Positions 16,284 through 24,950 of a stretch of 64,000 nucleotides of DNA are shown in pieces. Below the pieces are notes generated by a model that was not told the origin of the DNA, made no database searches, and saw nothing but the letters and a program-made list of their open reading frames with translations. Location: assembly GCA_044226485.1 (NCBI GenBank), contig JBGAGY010000019.1, positions 1-64,000 on the forward strand, read 5' to 3'. Position numbers and translations under genes: made by a program. The stretch is from UBA6663 sp044226485. GTDB lineage: Bacteria; Chloroflexota; Anaerolineae; Anaerolineales; UBA6663. The first letter of the stretch is position 1, and every line of letters starts with the position of its first letter.

Positions 16284-17657
16284 ATGTCCAAGCCCATTGT
16301 CGCCATCGTCGGCCGTCCCAACGCGGGGAAGTCGACGTTTTTCAACCGCCTGACCGGTGAGCGCCTGGCTGTCGTCGACGATACGCCCGGCACCACGCGA
16401 GACCGCCTTGTGGCCGAAGCCGAATGGAACGGCCGCACCTTCGATGTCATCGACACCGGCGGCATCGAGCCGTTGCCCCGACCGAGTTCAAGCGGGCCGG
16501 CGTTGGCCGAGGGCTCGGCGCAGTTCGTGCCGCAGATGCGCGCGCAGGCCGAGATGGCCATCGCCGACGCCGATGCCGTCATCCTCATGACCGAGGCCAA
16601 GCTCGGTCTGACCGAGGCAGACCGCGAGGTCGCCGAGATCCTGCGCCGCTCGCAGAAGCGCGGCCCGGACGGGGCCATGCATCCGCCGGTGTTGCTCGCC
16701 GTCAACAAGACAGAGTCGGACGTGGCGCAGCAGTCCGCCTATGCCTTCTACGAACTCGGCATGGGCGACCCCTATTTCATCTCGGCTTTGCATGGCACTG
16801 GCATCGCGGATCTGCTCGACGCGCTCGTCGCTGCGCTGCCGCCGGCGCCCGAGGTCGAGGCCGATGAGAGCATCAAGATCGCGCTTGTCGGGCGCCCGAA
16901 CGTCGGCAAGAGCTCGCTGCTCAATCGACTGCTCGGCGAGGAACGCGCGATCGTCAGCCCGGTGCCCGGCACCACCCGCGACGCCATCGACACGCCGCTC
17001 ACCTACAACGGCGTCAAATTGACGTTGATCGACACGGCCGGCATCCGTCGCCGCGGGTCGATCGACCCAGGCGTCGAGAAGTGGAGCGTCCTGCGCACGT
17101 TCAAGGCGATCTCGCGCGCCGACGTCGCGTTGCTGGTGATCGACGCTCAGGATCCTTTCAAGGCTCAAGACGCGCACGTCGCCGGATTCATCATCGACGA
17201 GTCGAAGAGCGTGGTGGTGCTTGTCAACAAGTGGGACGTGATCGAGAAGGACTCGAACACAATGCAGGCCTACGCCGAGCGTCTGCGCACCAACCTGCAC
17301 TTCCTCGACTACGTGCCGGTGCTGTTCGTCTCGGCCAAGACCGGGCAGCGCACCGGCCAGATCCTCGACACGGCGCTCAAGGTGCAGGAAGAACGTCTCG
17401 TGCGCATCCCGACATCGGCGCTCAACAAGCTCGTGCGCGCCGCCGTCGTCCGGCATGCTCCGCCCTCGAAGGGCGGGCGGCAGCTCAAGATTTCGTTTGC
17501 CGAGCAGGTGCGCGTCAACCCCCCGACGATCCTGTTGCACGTCAACGATCCCGAGCTCGCGCACTTCACGTACCGACGCTATCTTGAGAACTCCGTTCGC
17601 CACGAATACCCGTTCACAGGCACGCCGGTCCGCCTGAGCTTCCGCAAGAAGTCTTGA
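16284..17657 (+). CDS. der: Ribosome biogenesis GTPase Der (EngA)
   Basis: A 457-residue tandem GTPase needed for 50S subunit assembly. The first G domain starts with GRPNAGKS (residues 9-16) and has DTPGTTRD and DTGG motifs. The second starts with GRPNVGKS near residue 203, with PGTTRD, DTAG and NKWD. A KH-like C-terminal domain follows. The frame is open 50 codons upstream (from 16134), but that stretch is arginine-rich and lies over the hairpin, so ATG 16284 was taken. It is a single gene between palindromic elements. Confidence 0.95.
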   Translation: MSKPIVAIVGRPNAGKSTFFNRLTGERLAVVDDTPGTTRDRLVAEAEWNGRTFDVIDTGGIEPLPRPSSSGPALAEGSAQFVPQMRAQAEMAIADADAVILMTEAKLGLTEADREVAEILRRSQKRGPDGAMHPPVLLAVNKTESDVAQQSAYAFYELGMGDPYFISALHGTGIADLLDALVAALPPAPEVEADESIKIALVGRPNVGKSSLLNRLLGEERAIVSPVPGTTRDAIDTPLTYNGVKLTLIDTAGIRRRGSIDPGVEKWSVLRTFKAISRADVALLVIDAQDPFKAQDAHVAGFIIDESKSVVVLVNKWDVIEKDSNTMQAYAERLRTNLHFLDYVPVLFVSAKTGQRTGQILDTALKVQEERLVRIPTSALNKLVRAAVVRHAPPSKGGRQLKISFAEQVRVNPPTILLHVNDPELAHFTYRRYLENSVRHEYPFTGTPVRLSFRKKS

Positions 17658-17685
17658 ACGGCCTGCACGGCCTTTTGGATCTTTG

Positions 17686-17772
17686 CCACGAATTGCACGA
17701 ATTGATTCGAATTGACACGAATGGAGCCAGCGTATTCGCGTCAATTCGAATCAATTCGTGCAATTCGTGGCG
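17686..17772. repeat. Long word-built palindrome between der and deoC
   Basis: Two 38-base arms (17686-17723 and 17735-17772) match at 37 of 38 positions around an 11-base loop. Each arm is itself a string of degenerate acgaatt / gaattg words. It lies 29 bases after the der stop and 25 bases before the deoC -10 box. It is the clearest member of the palindrome set in this window. Confidence 0.85.
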
Positions 17773-17796
17773 ATCTTCTGTGACGGCTGAAGGCGT

Positions 17797-17802
17797 ATAC
17801 TG
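17797..17802 (+). promoter_or_regulatory. Candidate -10 box for deoC
   Basis: TATACT in the context ggcgTATACT, the same context as the reverse-strand box upstream of kbl (27287-27292). The leader to the deoC ATG is about 25 bases and contains gaggt as a ribosome-binding site. Confidence 0.5.
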
Positions 17803-17831
17803 GCCGGTAAACCGAACCACGAGGTCCAGAC

Positions 17832-18515
17832 ATGAGCCGCACTCCCGAACAAATCGCAGCCTGCATTGACCACACCCTGCTCAAGCCCGAGGCGACGCCC
17901 GCGCAGGTCGAGGCTTTGTGCGAGGAGGCCCGTCGTTATCACTTCGCGTCGGTGTGCGTGAACCCGACCCACGTCAGGCTGGCCGTGCGTGAGCTGAAGA
18001 AGTCGGGCGTCAAAGTGTGCACGGTTGCGGGCTTCCCGCTCGGCGCAAGCACGCCTGAGATGAAGGCTTTCGAGGCCGAACAGGCGATCGCCCAGGGCGC
18101 CGGCGAGATCGACATGGTCATCAACATCGGCGCTGTCAAGGCCGGCGACGACAAACTGGTGGCCCGTGACATCCGCACCGTCGCGCGCGTCGTGCACGCC
18201 GCCGGCAAGATCCTCAAGGTCATCCTCGAAACCGCCCTGCTCACCGACGACGAGAAGCGCCGCGCCAGCCTGATCGTCAAGCGTGCCGGCGCCGACTTCG
18301 TCAAGACCTCGACCGGCTTCTCGACCGGCGGCGCCACCGTCGCCGACGTGAGCCTGATGCGCGAAACGGTCGGGCCGAAGATGGGCATCAAGGCCGCCGG
18401 TGGCGTTCGCACCCTGGCCGATGCAGAGGCCATGCTCGATGCCGGCGCGACGCGCCTCGGCACCTCCGCGGGCGTCGCCATCATGAAGGGCCTCAAGGCC
18501 GAAACAAGCTATTGA
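17832..18515 (+). CDS. deoC: Deoxyribose-phosphate aldolase
   Basis: A 227-residue class I aldolase that splits 2-deoxyribose 5-phosphate into glyceraldehyde 3-phosphate and acetaldehyde in deoxynucleoside catabolism. The sequence shows CIDHTLLKPEATPAQV at the start, EIDMVINIGAVKAGD, ILETALL, and the Schiff-base lysine motif DFVKTSTGFSTGGAT near residue 155. The length is typical. A ribosome-binding site (gaggt) is present. The gene has its own promoter-like box and is followed 49 bases later by an MFS transporter; a functional link with that transporter is not shown. Confidence 0.95.
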   Translation: MSRTPEQIAACIDHTLLKPEATPAQVEALCEEARRYHFASVCVNPTHVRLAVRELKKSGVKVCTVAGFPLGASTPEMKAFEAEQAIAQGAGEIDMVINIGAVKAGDDKLVARDIRTVARVVHAAGKILKVILETALLTDDEKRRASLIVKRAGADFVKTSTGFSTGGATVADVSLMRETVGPKMGIKAAGGVRTLADAEAMLDAGATRLGTSAGVAIMKGLKAETSY

Positions 18516-18564
18516 TTTGGGCCATTGGCGCTTGAAGGCTCAATAGCAAAAAGCTCAACTCTTG

Positions 18565-19800
18565 ATGTCTACGGTTCGCCGCCTCACCTACATCTTGCTT
18601 GCGGGTCAGGCGGTCAGTTCGGCCGCCTACCTGGCGTCAACGACGGTCGGCGCGCTGGCCGTGCTCGAGCTGAGCGGGCGCCACGAACTGACCGGCGTCG
18701 GGGGCTTCGTGTACATGCTCGGCAGCGCGGGGAGCGCGTATGTGGCCGCGCGCGGCATGGAGCGCATCGGGCGAAGGCTTGGGCTCGCGGGCGGGTTCCT
18801 CATCGGCGTGGCTGGCGCGGCCCTGGCGGGTTTCGCGATCATGGGCGGTCTTTTCGTGCCGTACCTGATCGGCTACCTGCTGCTCGGCGCCGCGCGCGGC
18901 ATCACGGAGCAGAGCCGCTATGCCGCGGCCGAGATGGTGCCGGCCGAGTCGCGCGGGCGCGCGATCAGCACCGTGGTCGCCGGCGGCACCTTTGGCGCGA
19001 TCCTGGGCCCGAGCCTTGTCGCGCCCCTGGGTGAATGGGCCCGCAGCCTTGGTCAGAACCCGCTGGCCGGGCCGTGGTGGCTGGCGGCCGGCGTGTTCGC
19101 GCTGACCGCCCTGATGCTCTTCATTTTCTTGCGGCCGGATCCGGTCGATGTCGGGCGCCAGCTTCGCGTCGACCGCGAGGCGGCGTCTGAAACGATCGTG
19201 GTGGGCGAGGCGCGCCCCTGGCGCGAGCTGCTGGGTCTTCCAAAGGTCCGGGCCGCGTTGGCTGCGCTGGTGTTGGGCCAGCTGGTTATGGTGATGGTCA
19301 TGGCGATGACGTCCGTCCACGTCCACGATCACGGCGGGCAACTGGACGTCATCTCGCTGATCATCACGTCGCACACGCTCGGCATGTTCGGGCCGTCGTT
19401 CTTCAGCGGCGGCCTTGTCGATCGCTGGGGGCGCGTGCCCATGATCGCCCTCGGCAGCGTGCTTCTGATCGCGGCGTGCGCGCTGGCGCCCGCCTCGCTC
19501 GATCCGTTCTTCATGTCGTTCGCGTTGTTGCTGTTGGGCCTGGGCTGGAACTTCACTTACGTGGCCGGCGCTGCGCTCCTGACCGATGTGCTCACGCCGA
19601 TCGAGCGCGCGCGCGGGCAGGGCGCGACCGAAGTGCTCGTCAACACCGCCTCCGGGCTCGGCAGCCTGGCTGGCGGGCCGCTGATGGCGCTGGGCGGCTA
19701 CGGTTTGATCTCGGCCATCGGCCTGTTGATCGCGTTCGCGCCGCTCGCCCTGGCCGGCAACCTGTGGCGGGTCAACCGCGCCCCGGCGCTCGACGCCTGA
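18565..19800 (+). CDS. Major facilitator superfamily transporter
   Basis: About 411 residues with roughly 12 hydrophobic segments and Gly-rich MFS half-repeats (SRYAAAEMVPAESRGRAISTVVAGGTFGAILGP-type loop; GGLVDRWGRVPM between TM8 and TM9). It resembles drug/H+ antiporter-like proteins, but the substrate is unknown. The frame also opens at TTG 18562; ATG 18565 is preferred. It ends against a perfect palindrome that separates it from a convergent operon. Confidence 0.85.
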   Translation: MSTVRRLTYILLAGQAVSSAAYLASTTVGALAVLELSGRHELTGVGGFVYMLGSAGSAYVAARGMERIGRRLGLAGGFLIGVAGAALAGFAIMGGLFVPYLIGYLLLGAARGITEQSRYAAAEMVPAESRGRAISTVVAGGTFGAILGPSLVAPLGEWARSLGQNPLAGPWWLAAGVFALTALMLFIFLRPDPVDVGRQLRVDREAASETIVVGEARPWRELLGLPKVRAALAALVLGQLVMVMVMAMTSVHVHDHGGQLDVISLIITSHTLGMFGPSFFSGGLVDRWGRVPMIALGSVLLIAACALAPASLDPFFMSFALLLLGLGWNFTYVAGAALLTDVLTPIERARGQGATEVLVNTASGLGSLAGGPLMALGGYGLISAIGLLIAFAPLALAGNLWRVNRAPALDA

Positions 19801-19827
19801 GCGCCGCGCTGCGTTCAAATCACGAGC

Positions 19828-19873
19828 GACGAAGGACAGGGGGTGAATGGCCATTCACCCCCTGTCCTTCGTC
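19828..19873. terminator. 46-bp perfect palindrome between convergent genes
   Basis: Two 23-base arms with no spacer, perfectly complementary, between the MFS transporter (+) and the DUF5946 gene (-). It is followed by tcttcttc on the plus strand. It probably acts as a bidirectional terminator. Confidence 0.8.
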
Positions 19874-19877
19874 TTCT

Positions 19878-20318
19878 TCACCCGTCGATCGACTCAGCAT
19901 CGTTCAACACCGAGTCCGCCCAACGGCTGACGCCTTCGCAATAACTCTCGGCGCTGCTGAGGTCGATCGTCGCGACAGTCTCCGACCACGCGAACCCGAT
20001 CGCCTCATCCATCCGCGTCCCATCGGGCTTGAGCGACCAGCCCTTGAGGCTGGTCACGCCTGAGGCGCGGATGTGGCGCTTCAGGCCTTCGACGTCGACG
20101 CCCTCGCGCAGGTGTTTGCGCAGCAGCCTGCGCATCTCGAGCCAGCCGCGCCGCGACAGCCGCGTCGCGTGCTGCAGCATGTAACCCGCGACCGTCAGGT
20201 GATGGACGACGCCGTAGGCCGGGTCCACGAACTCGCGCTCGAGCATCAGGCCGAACTGCGTCGCGCAGCCCTCGTTCTCGGCGTAGAGGCCGCCGCACTC
20301 CTGGCATCTGTAGGTCAT
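19878..20318 (-). CDS. DUF5946 family protein
   Basis: 146 residues starting with a zinc-binding-like CQECG (residues 5-9) and the family blocks FGLMLEREFVDPAYGVVHHLTVAGYMLQHATRLS-type (residues ~22-55). The function of DUF5946 is unknown. The gene lies 9 bases after the FAD-linked oxidase gene and is probably its operon partner. No signal peptide or membrane helix is present. Confidence 0.75.
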   Translation of the reverse strand: MTYRCQECGGLYAENEGCATQFGLMLEREFVDPAYGVVHHLTVAGYMLQHATRLSRRGWLEMRRLLRKHLREGVDVEGLKRHIRASGVTSLKGWSLKPDGTRMDEAIGFAWSETVATIDLSSAESYCEGVSRWADSVLNDAESIDG

Positions 20319-20327
20319 AGATCAGGC

Positions 20328-21881
20328 CTATCGTGCCGGAAAGATCACGCCCGGCGCAAGCTTGCCGCCCGGATCCAACGCGGTCTTCACCGCCCGCATC
20401 TGCGCCACGCCGGCCTCGCCGAAAAGCTGGCGCAAGAGCGCCTGTTTGGTGGGGTTGCGGCCGACGCCGTGCTCGGCCAGCGGGCTGCCGGCCATGGCGG
20501 TCACGATGCGTCCGAGCCGCAGGATCGCGGCCTGTCCGGTCTCAGCCTGCTCGAGCGTGGTGGGCAGTGCGTTGGGATGCAGATTGCCGTCCGAGATGTG
20601 TCCCCAGATCGCGTGCGGCAGACCGAGCCGACTGAACTCGCCACGGAAGAGGGCGATCATTTCGCTCAGGTGCTCGAAGGGCACGATCATGTCGGCCGCC
20701 ACCTTGCTGATCCCCGGATCGCTTGTCCGCTGAGCATGGCCGATGCGGGCATTCACGGCGAGCGGCACTGCCGCGCGCAAGCCCATGATCTGGGCGAACT
20801 CTGCGGGGGCGCCAGGCAGGGTGGCTTCGGCACACACTGTCGCGCCGGCCGCCTCCAACAGCGTACGCCAGCGGGTCGGCGCGCCAGGCCCGGCCGACGC
20901 GAGCGACTCGCGTTGCACGATCAGGGCGGCGCGGGCTTGATCCGGCAGGCGCAGGCCCGCGGCGCGGTCGGCGCCATCTTCGCGGATCAGGTCGAGCGAG
21001 GCGGCATCGATGAACTCGATGGCGCAGACGTCGATCCCGTCACCGCCCCGCCAGGCCGACTGGCCCTCGCTCCGCAAGGCGGCAGAAAGCTCGAGGGCAT
21101 CTTGCTCATTGGAAAGACACAGGAGCGCCGCCGTCGTGAGTGGCGCGGGCGTCACGGTCTTGATGATGACTTCAGTGATGACGCCGAGTGTGCCCTCGGA
21201 GCCGATGAACAGATCGACCAGATCCATGCCGGCTGCGGCGTAATAGCCGGCTGAGAGCTTGGCGACGGCGGGAAGGGGATAGGACGGCACGGGCACCCAC
21301 ACAGTCGAGCCGTCCGGGCGGACGATCTCGAAGTGGCCGTTGGGGTGGGCCGTGCATCGGCCGCGTTCGAGTTCGAGCACGCTGCCGTCGGCCAGCACGA
21401 CGGTGAGGCCGTCGATCCACTGGCGCGTGGAACCGTACTTGAAAGTGGCCGGCCCGGCTGCGTTGGTCGATGCCGCGCCGCCGATCTGCGCTCCGGCATA
21501 GGCCGGCACGGGAGGATAGAAGGCATCGTGGCGCGCGAGGTGGGCTTGGAGTTCGTCGAGCGTCAAGCCGGCCCCGACGCGCCAGCGTTCCGCATCGACC
21601 CGCTCGATACCGCGCAGGCCGCGCACTTCCAGGACGGTCTCGCCGCGCGGTGTCGCGCCGCCGGTCAGCGACGATTGCGACCCGATCGCCAGTACCGTCG
21701 CCGAGGATTTCACGACGCCGATGACCTCGGCCAGATCAGTCGGCTGCGCGAGCGCCGTTGCATAACCGCCCGAGACGTGAGCGGCATCGTGGAGGACGCG
21801 CTCGATCGCGACGCTGTCTGTCTTCAGCGGGATCGAGCGTGGCGCGACGGCGCGACTGTGGATGCGATGATCGCCGGACAT
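20328..21881 (-). CDS. FAD-linked oxidase (GlcD / D-lactate dehydrogenase type)
   Basis: A 517-residue flavoprotein. An N-terminal PCMH-type FAD-binding domain (about 45-225, with SQSSLTGGATPRGE as the pyrophosphate loop) is followed by an FAD-oxidase C domain with GHISDGNLHPNA and AEHGVGRNPTKQ near the C-terminus. These are typical of glycolate oxidase GlcD and D-lactate dehydrogenases that oxidise 2-hydroxy acids. There is no Fe-S domain and no GlcE/GlcF partner in the window. It follows the aldehyde dehydrogenase gene by 9 bases with a gaggga ribosome-binding site, which suggests an aldehyde to acid to 2-oxoacid route (inference). Confidence 0.87.
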   Translation of the reverse strand: MSGDHRIHSRAVAPRSIPLKTDSVAIERVLHDAAHVSGGYATALAQPTDLAEVIGVVKSSATVLAIGSQSSLTGGATPRGETVLEVRGLRGIERVDAERWRVGAGLTLDELQAHLARHDAFYPPVPAYAGAQIGGAASTNAAGPATFKYGSTRQWIDGLTVVLADGSVLELERGRCTAHPNGHFEIVRPDGSTVWVPVPSYPLPAVAKLSAGYYAAAGMDLVDLFIGSEGTLGVITEVIIKTVTPAPLTTAALLCLSNEQDALELSAALRSEGQSAWRGGDGIDVCAIEFIDAASLDLIREDGADRAAGLRLPDQARAALIVQRESLASAGPGAPTRWRTLLEAAGATVCAEATLPGAPAEFAQIMGLRAAVPLAVNARIGHAQRTSDPGISKVAADMIVPFEHLSEMIALFRGEFSRLGLPHAIWGHISDGNLHPNALPTTLEQAETGQAAILRLGRIVTAMAGSPLAEHGVGRNPTKQALLRQLFGEAGVAQMRAVKTALDPGGKLAPGVIFPAR

Positions 21882-21890
21882 CTCGTTCCC

Positions 21891-23465
21891 TCATGAACCG
21901 TCAGCCAGCGGCGCGACATGATAAGGCGCGCGCATATGGCCGTACTCGGTGTCCATCTGGGCCAACTGCAGATGGCCCGACAACTCATCGTTGACGCCGT
22001 GCCAGTACGTGTAGTTGTCGAGCACCCAGATGCCGGACTCGCGCGTGCCGTTGCCGCTGGCCTTGATGCCGCCGAACGGCATGTGCGCCTCGGCCCCGGT
22101 CGTGCTGTTGTTGATGCTCGACATCCCGGCCTGGATCGTTTCCTTGAATTGATACGCCCACATCCGGTTCTGCGTGTAGATCGCGCTTGACAGCCCGTAG
22201 TCGACGCTGTTGGCGGCTTCGATGGCCTCGTCGATGCCGTTGACGGTGACGAGGTTGACCGTCGGGCCGAAGACCTCGGTCTCGAAGATCCTCATGCCCG
22301 GCCTCACGTCTGTCCACACGGTCGGCCAGCCGTACAGGCCGGCGGCGGGGTCGCCGCGGAAGCCCGACGGTCGATGCGCCTCGGTGATCCGGCCCTGTCC
22401 ATAGGCGAGCGTGGCGCCATCCGCGCGGCCCCAACCGTAGTGCGCCTCCCAGGCATGGAAGAAGCGCTCGTTGATGAAGGGCCCGTAGAGGACGTCATCG
22501 AAGAGCCCGGGGTCGCCGATCTTGATCTGCGCCACGGCGGCCATGAACCTGGCGCGGAAAGCATCAGCGATCGGTTCGTCGAGGATCAGGTTGCCGAGCG
22601 ACGTGCAACGCTGGCCGGCCGTTCCAAAGGCCGCCCAGAGCGCGCCGGACACCGCGTTGTCGACGTCGGCGTCGCGCATCACGATCATCGGGTTCTTGCC
22701 GCCCAACTCGAGCGTGGGGTGGGTGAGGTTCCGGCCGGCGATCGCGCCGATGTGTCGGCCGACGGCGGTGCTGCCCGTGAACGCGATCTTGTCGAGCCGG
22801 CGCTCGTCGAGCATCTCGACCAGGAACTCGCCGGCCGCGCCAGCGCCGCCGCCGAACACGACGTTGAGCACGCCGTCGGGCAGCCCGCCTTCTTCGAACA
22901 GGCGCGCCAGCGCGAACGCCGTGGCCGGCGCGTCTTCCGACGGCTTCCACACGATCGTGTTGCCGGTCAGCAGCGCCGGGATCAGCTTCCAGCTCGGGAC
23001 GGCCACCGGGAAGTTGCCGGCCGTGATCACGCCGACAACCCCGAGGGGGCGTCGATACGTCATCAACTCCTTGTTGCGCATCTCCGACGGCACGGTCTGG
23101 CCGTACAGGCGCCGTCCTTCGGATTGGAAGAAGTGGCAGGTGTCGATGGCTTCCTGGACGTCGCCACGCGCCTCTTTGAGGGTCTTGCCCATCTCGCGCG
23201 ACATCAGCCGCGAGAGCGACTCCTTTTCGCGTTCGATGGCGCGGCCGATCTGGCCGATGATCACGCCGCGCACCGGTGCCGGCGTGCGGCGCCAGCCCGC
23301 CAGCGCCTGGCGCGCCGCCACGCAGGCCTCGCGCACCTGGTCGAGCGTGGCCTCGGGAAACGTCGCCACGAGGTCGGCGTGCCGGCTGGCGTTGCGCGAC
23401 TCGAACGTCGCGGGGCTGTGAACTTCCTTGCCGGCGATGATGTGGCCAAACGTTCGAGCGCTCAT
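21891..23465 (-). CDS. Aldehyde dehydrogenase family protein
   Basis: About 524 residues. The NAD(P)-dependent ALDH fold is clear: PWKL-like substrate/cofactor block VPSWKLIPALLTGNTIVWKPSE, general base in TLELGGKNP (near residue 249), and catalytic cysteine in GTAGQRCTSLG (near 286). The GQRCTS form resembles ALDH7 / aminoadipate- or piperideine-carboxylate dehydrogenases, but the substrate is not fixed by this. The frame is open 36 codons upstream; the ATG at 23465 (MSARTFGHIIAGKEV) was chosen. It is the first gene of a three-gene reverse operon. Confidence 0.88.
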   Translation of the reverse strand: MSARTFGHIIAGKEVHSPATFESRNASRHADLVATFPEATLDQVREACVAARQALAGWRRTPAPVRGVIIGQIGRAIEREKESLSRLMSREMGKTLKEARGDVQEAIDTCHFFQSEGRRLYGQTVPSEMRNKELMTYRRPLGVVGVITAGNFPVAVPSWKLIPALLTGNTIVWKPSEDAPATAFALARLFEEGGLPDGVLNVVFGGGAGAAGEFLVEMLDERRLDKIAFTGSTAVGRHIGAIAGRNLTHPTLELGGKNPMIVMRDADVDNAVSGALWAAFGTAGQRCTSLGNLILDEPIADAFRARFMAAVAQIKIGDPGLFDDVLYGPFINERFFHAWEAHYGWGRADGATLAYGQGRITEAHRPSGFRGDPAAGLYGWPTVWTDVRPGMRIFETEVFGPTVNLVTVNGIDEAIEAANSVDYGLSSAIYTQNRMWAYQFKETIQAGMSSINNSTTGAEAHMPFGGIKASGNGTRESGIWVLDNYTYWHGVNDELSGHLQLAQMDTEYGHMRAPYHVAPLADGS

Positions 23466-23776
23466 GAGCCTGACCTTTCGACCATTCTGATCGGTTCCAA
23501 ATCGTGGCGGATTGTACTTAGATCGTGGCGATCTGCCGAGGCCGTGTGGGTACGCCGGGCCATCGCGTCTCATGTTCGAAGAACCTGTGCGGGTCGCGAC
23601 TCAATGGCCACGCGCACGGGCGGTGTTCGGAAGAACGTTTGTGCGGCGGATGGCGCCGATTTCACGGAATGTTGAGCCGCCTTCTCGTCCATGACGTCTC
23701 GAGACTGCGAATTAGGGCGCGTCCCACCCGGTTTCATTGATATCGTGAGGGGTCATATCCCCATCAGGAGACACCG
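23466..23776. other. Divergent intergenic region
   Basis: 311 bases between the ALDH operon (-) and a small hypothetical (+). It should contain both promoters, but I see no strong -35/-10 pair. A short gggg/cccc hairpin (about 23747-23762) precedes the plus-strand gene. No ORF, tRNA or repeat is recognisable. Confidence 0.4.
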
Positions 23777-24265
23777 ATGTCTGACTCACGACGCGACTTC
23801 GACTTTTTCATGGGCACGTGGCAGATCCATAATGAGCGCCTGGTCGAGCGACTGAAGGGCTGCAGCGACTGGGAGACGTTCGAGGCGCGCGGGCAGGCCT
23901 GGCCGCTCCCGGGCGGGATCGGCAACTACGACGAGTTCATGCCTGTCGATTGGCGACCGGGCTTCGTCGGCATGTCGCTGCGGTCGTACAGCCCGGCGAC
24001 CGGCCTGTGGAGCATCTACTGGCTCGACAACCAGACGGGCGGCCTGGACGGCGCCGGGAACCTGCTTCCGCCGGTCGTCGGGCGCTTCGACAACGGCGTC
24101 GGCATCTTCGAGGGTGACGACACGTTCGATGGCCGGTCGATCCGCGTCCGCTTCACCTGGTCCGACATCGGTCCGGACAGCGCGCGCTGGCAACAGGCCT
24201 TCTCGCCCGATGGCGGCGTCACCTGGGAAACCAACTGGATCATGCGGTTCACGCGGTTGTCATGA
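23777..24265 (+). CDS. Small hypothetical protein, DUF1579-like
   Basis: 162 residues with a short N-terminal block RRDFDFFMGTW, a pattern seen in DUF1579-like lipocalin-like proteins, followed by Trp/Tyr-rich beta strands (SIYWLDNQTGG, VRFTWSDIGP, WQQAFSPDGGVTWETNW). It is cytoplasmic by appearance. The ribosome-binding site aggag (23767-23771) is well placed. The function is unknown. Confidence 0.7.
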   Translation: MSDSRRDFDFFMGTWQIHNERLVERLKGCSDWETFEARGQAWPLPGGIGNYDEFMPVDWRPGFVGMSLRSYSPATGLWSIYWLDNQTGGLDGAGNLLPPVVGRFDNGVGIFEGDDTFDGRSIRVRFTWSDIGPDSARWQQAFSPDGGVTWETNWIMRFTRLS

Positions 24266-24351
24266 CGCCAGGCTTGAGCGAGCGAGTATCGACCGTGTCA
24301 CGGCGACGACTCACAGCGTGTGCAACCGATCGACTCGGGCGACACCTTTCG

Positions 24352-24357
24352 TATAAT
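24352..24357 (+). promoter_or_regulatory. Consensus -10 box (TATAAT)
   Basis: A perfect TATAAT, 38 bases before the ATG at 24396. No matching -35 is evident 16-18 bases upstream. Confidence 0.45.
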
Positions 24358-24395
24358 CGCTCCATCGATGGGTGTTCCGCATGCAAGGAGTTGCC

Positions 24396-24647
24396 ATGGA
24401 CAACAGCTGGAGTTGGGCCAACCTGTCTGAACCGCAACTTGAGAAACTTGCCGAAGCCGAACGCACGCTTGGGGTCGACTACCTGTTGGCGTTCGAGTCG
24501 GGCAAGGGCAGCGCCGCGCAAGGCGCCCTCGCGCGGGCGATGACTCGCAGCCTTCCGATCGCTTCACTGAATGAGAGCCAGATCGAATGCCTGCACGGCC
24601 TCGAGCAGCAACTCGAACGTGTCGTGGTGGCGTACGGGAAACGGTAG
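24396..24647 (+). CDS. Small hypothetical protein (83 aa)
   Basis: An acidic, helix-rich 83-residue protein (LSEPQLEKLAEAERTLGVDY, LNESQIECLHGLEQQLERV). The start at 24396 is fixed by aaggag at 24384-24389 with 6-base spacing and by the upstream TATAAT. There are no membrane segments. I do not recognise the family. It ends before a hairpin that separates it from the convergent tdh. Confidence 0.7.
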   Translation: MDNSWSWANLSEPQLEKLAEAERTLGVDYLLAFESGKGSAAQGALARAMTRSLPIASLNESQIECLHGLEQQLERVVVAYGKR

Positions 24648-24950
24648 GTCGGGGCGGCAGGGCGTCGAGTGAACGCTCCTGCGTGTGGGTTGGTCGGCCG
24701 CAGTGCGTCTCGCCTCTGGCGCCCCATGGCCCGTGTCAGGCAGTGCTCCCACGGCCTGACACGGTGGCCGGCGATAAACTGAGCCGAGCGTTCCCGGAAG
24801 GATGCCGTTGCACTGGCGGCGATCCCGCGTGTTCCGTGCCGCTCGGCTCTGTGTCTCCGCTGTTGTTCGGCGACGCCCGCGCATCGTCCGGATGGCGCGG
24901 ACGCTGGCGCTAGAAACGGCTCGCTCTCCGTTCCCGGCGCCGTCTGCTTC
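24648..24950. other. Convergent intergenic region with hairpin
   Basis: 303 bases between the small hypothetical (+) and tdh (-). An 11-bp perfect stem (24731-24741 with 24754-24764) around a 12-base loop probably terminates one or both transcripts. I see no other gene or repeat. Confidence 0.5.

Noticed and set aside
19878..23465. ALDH/FAD-oxidase operon as a novel pathway
   Set aside because: Both enzymes belong to common broad-specificity families; DUF5946 adds little evidence, so a new pathway cannot be supported.
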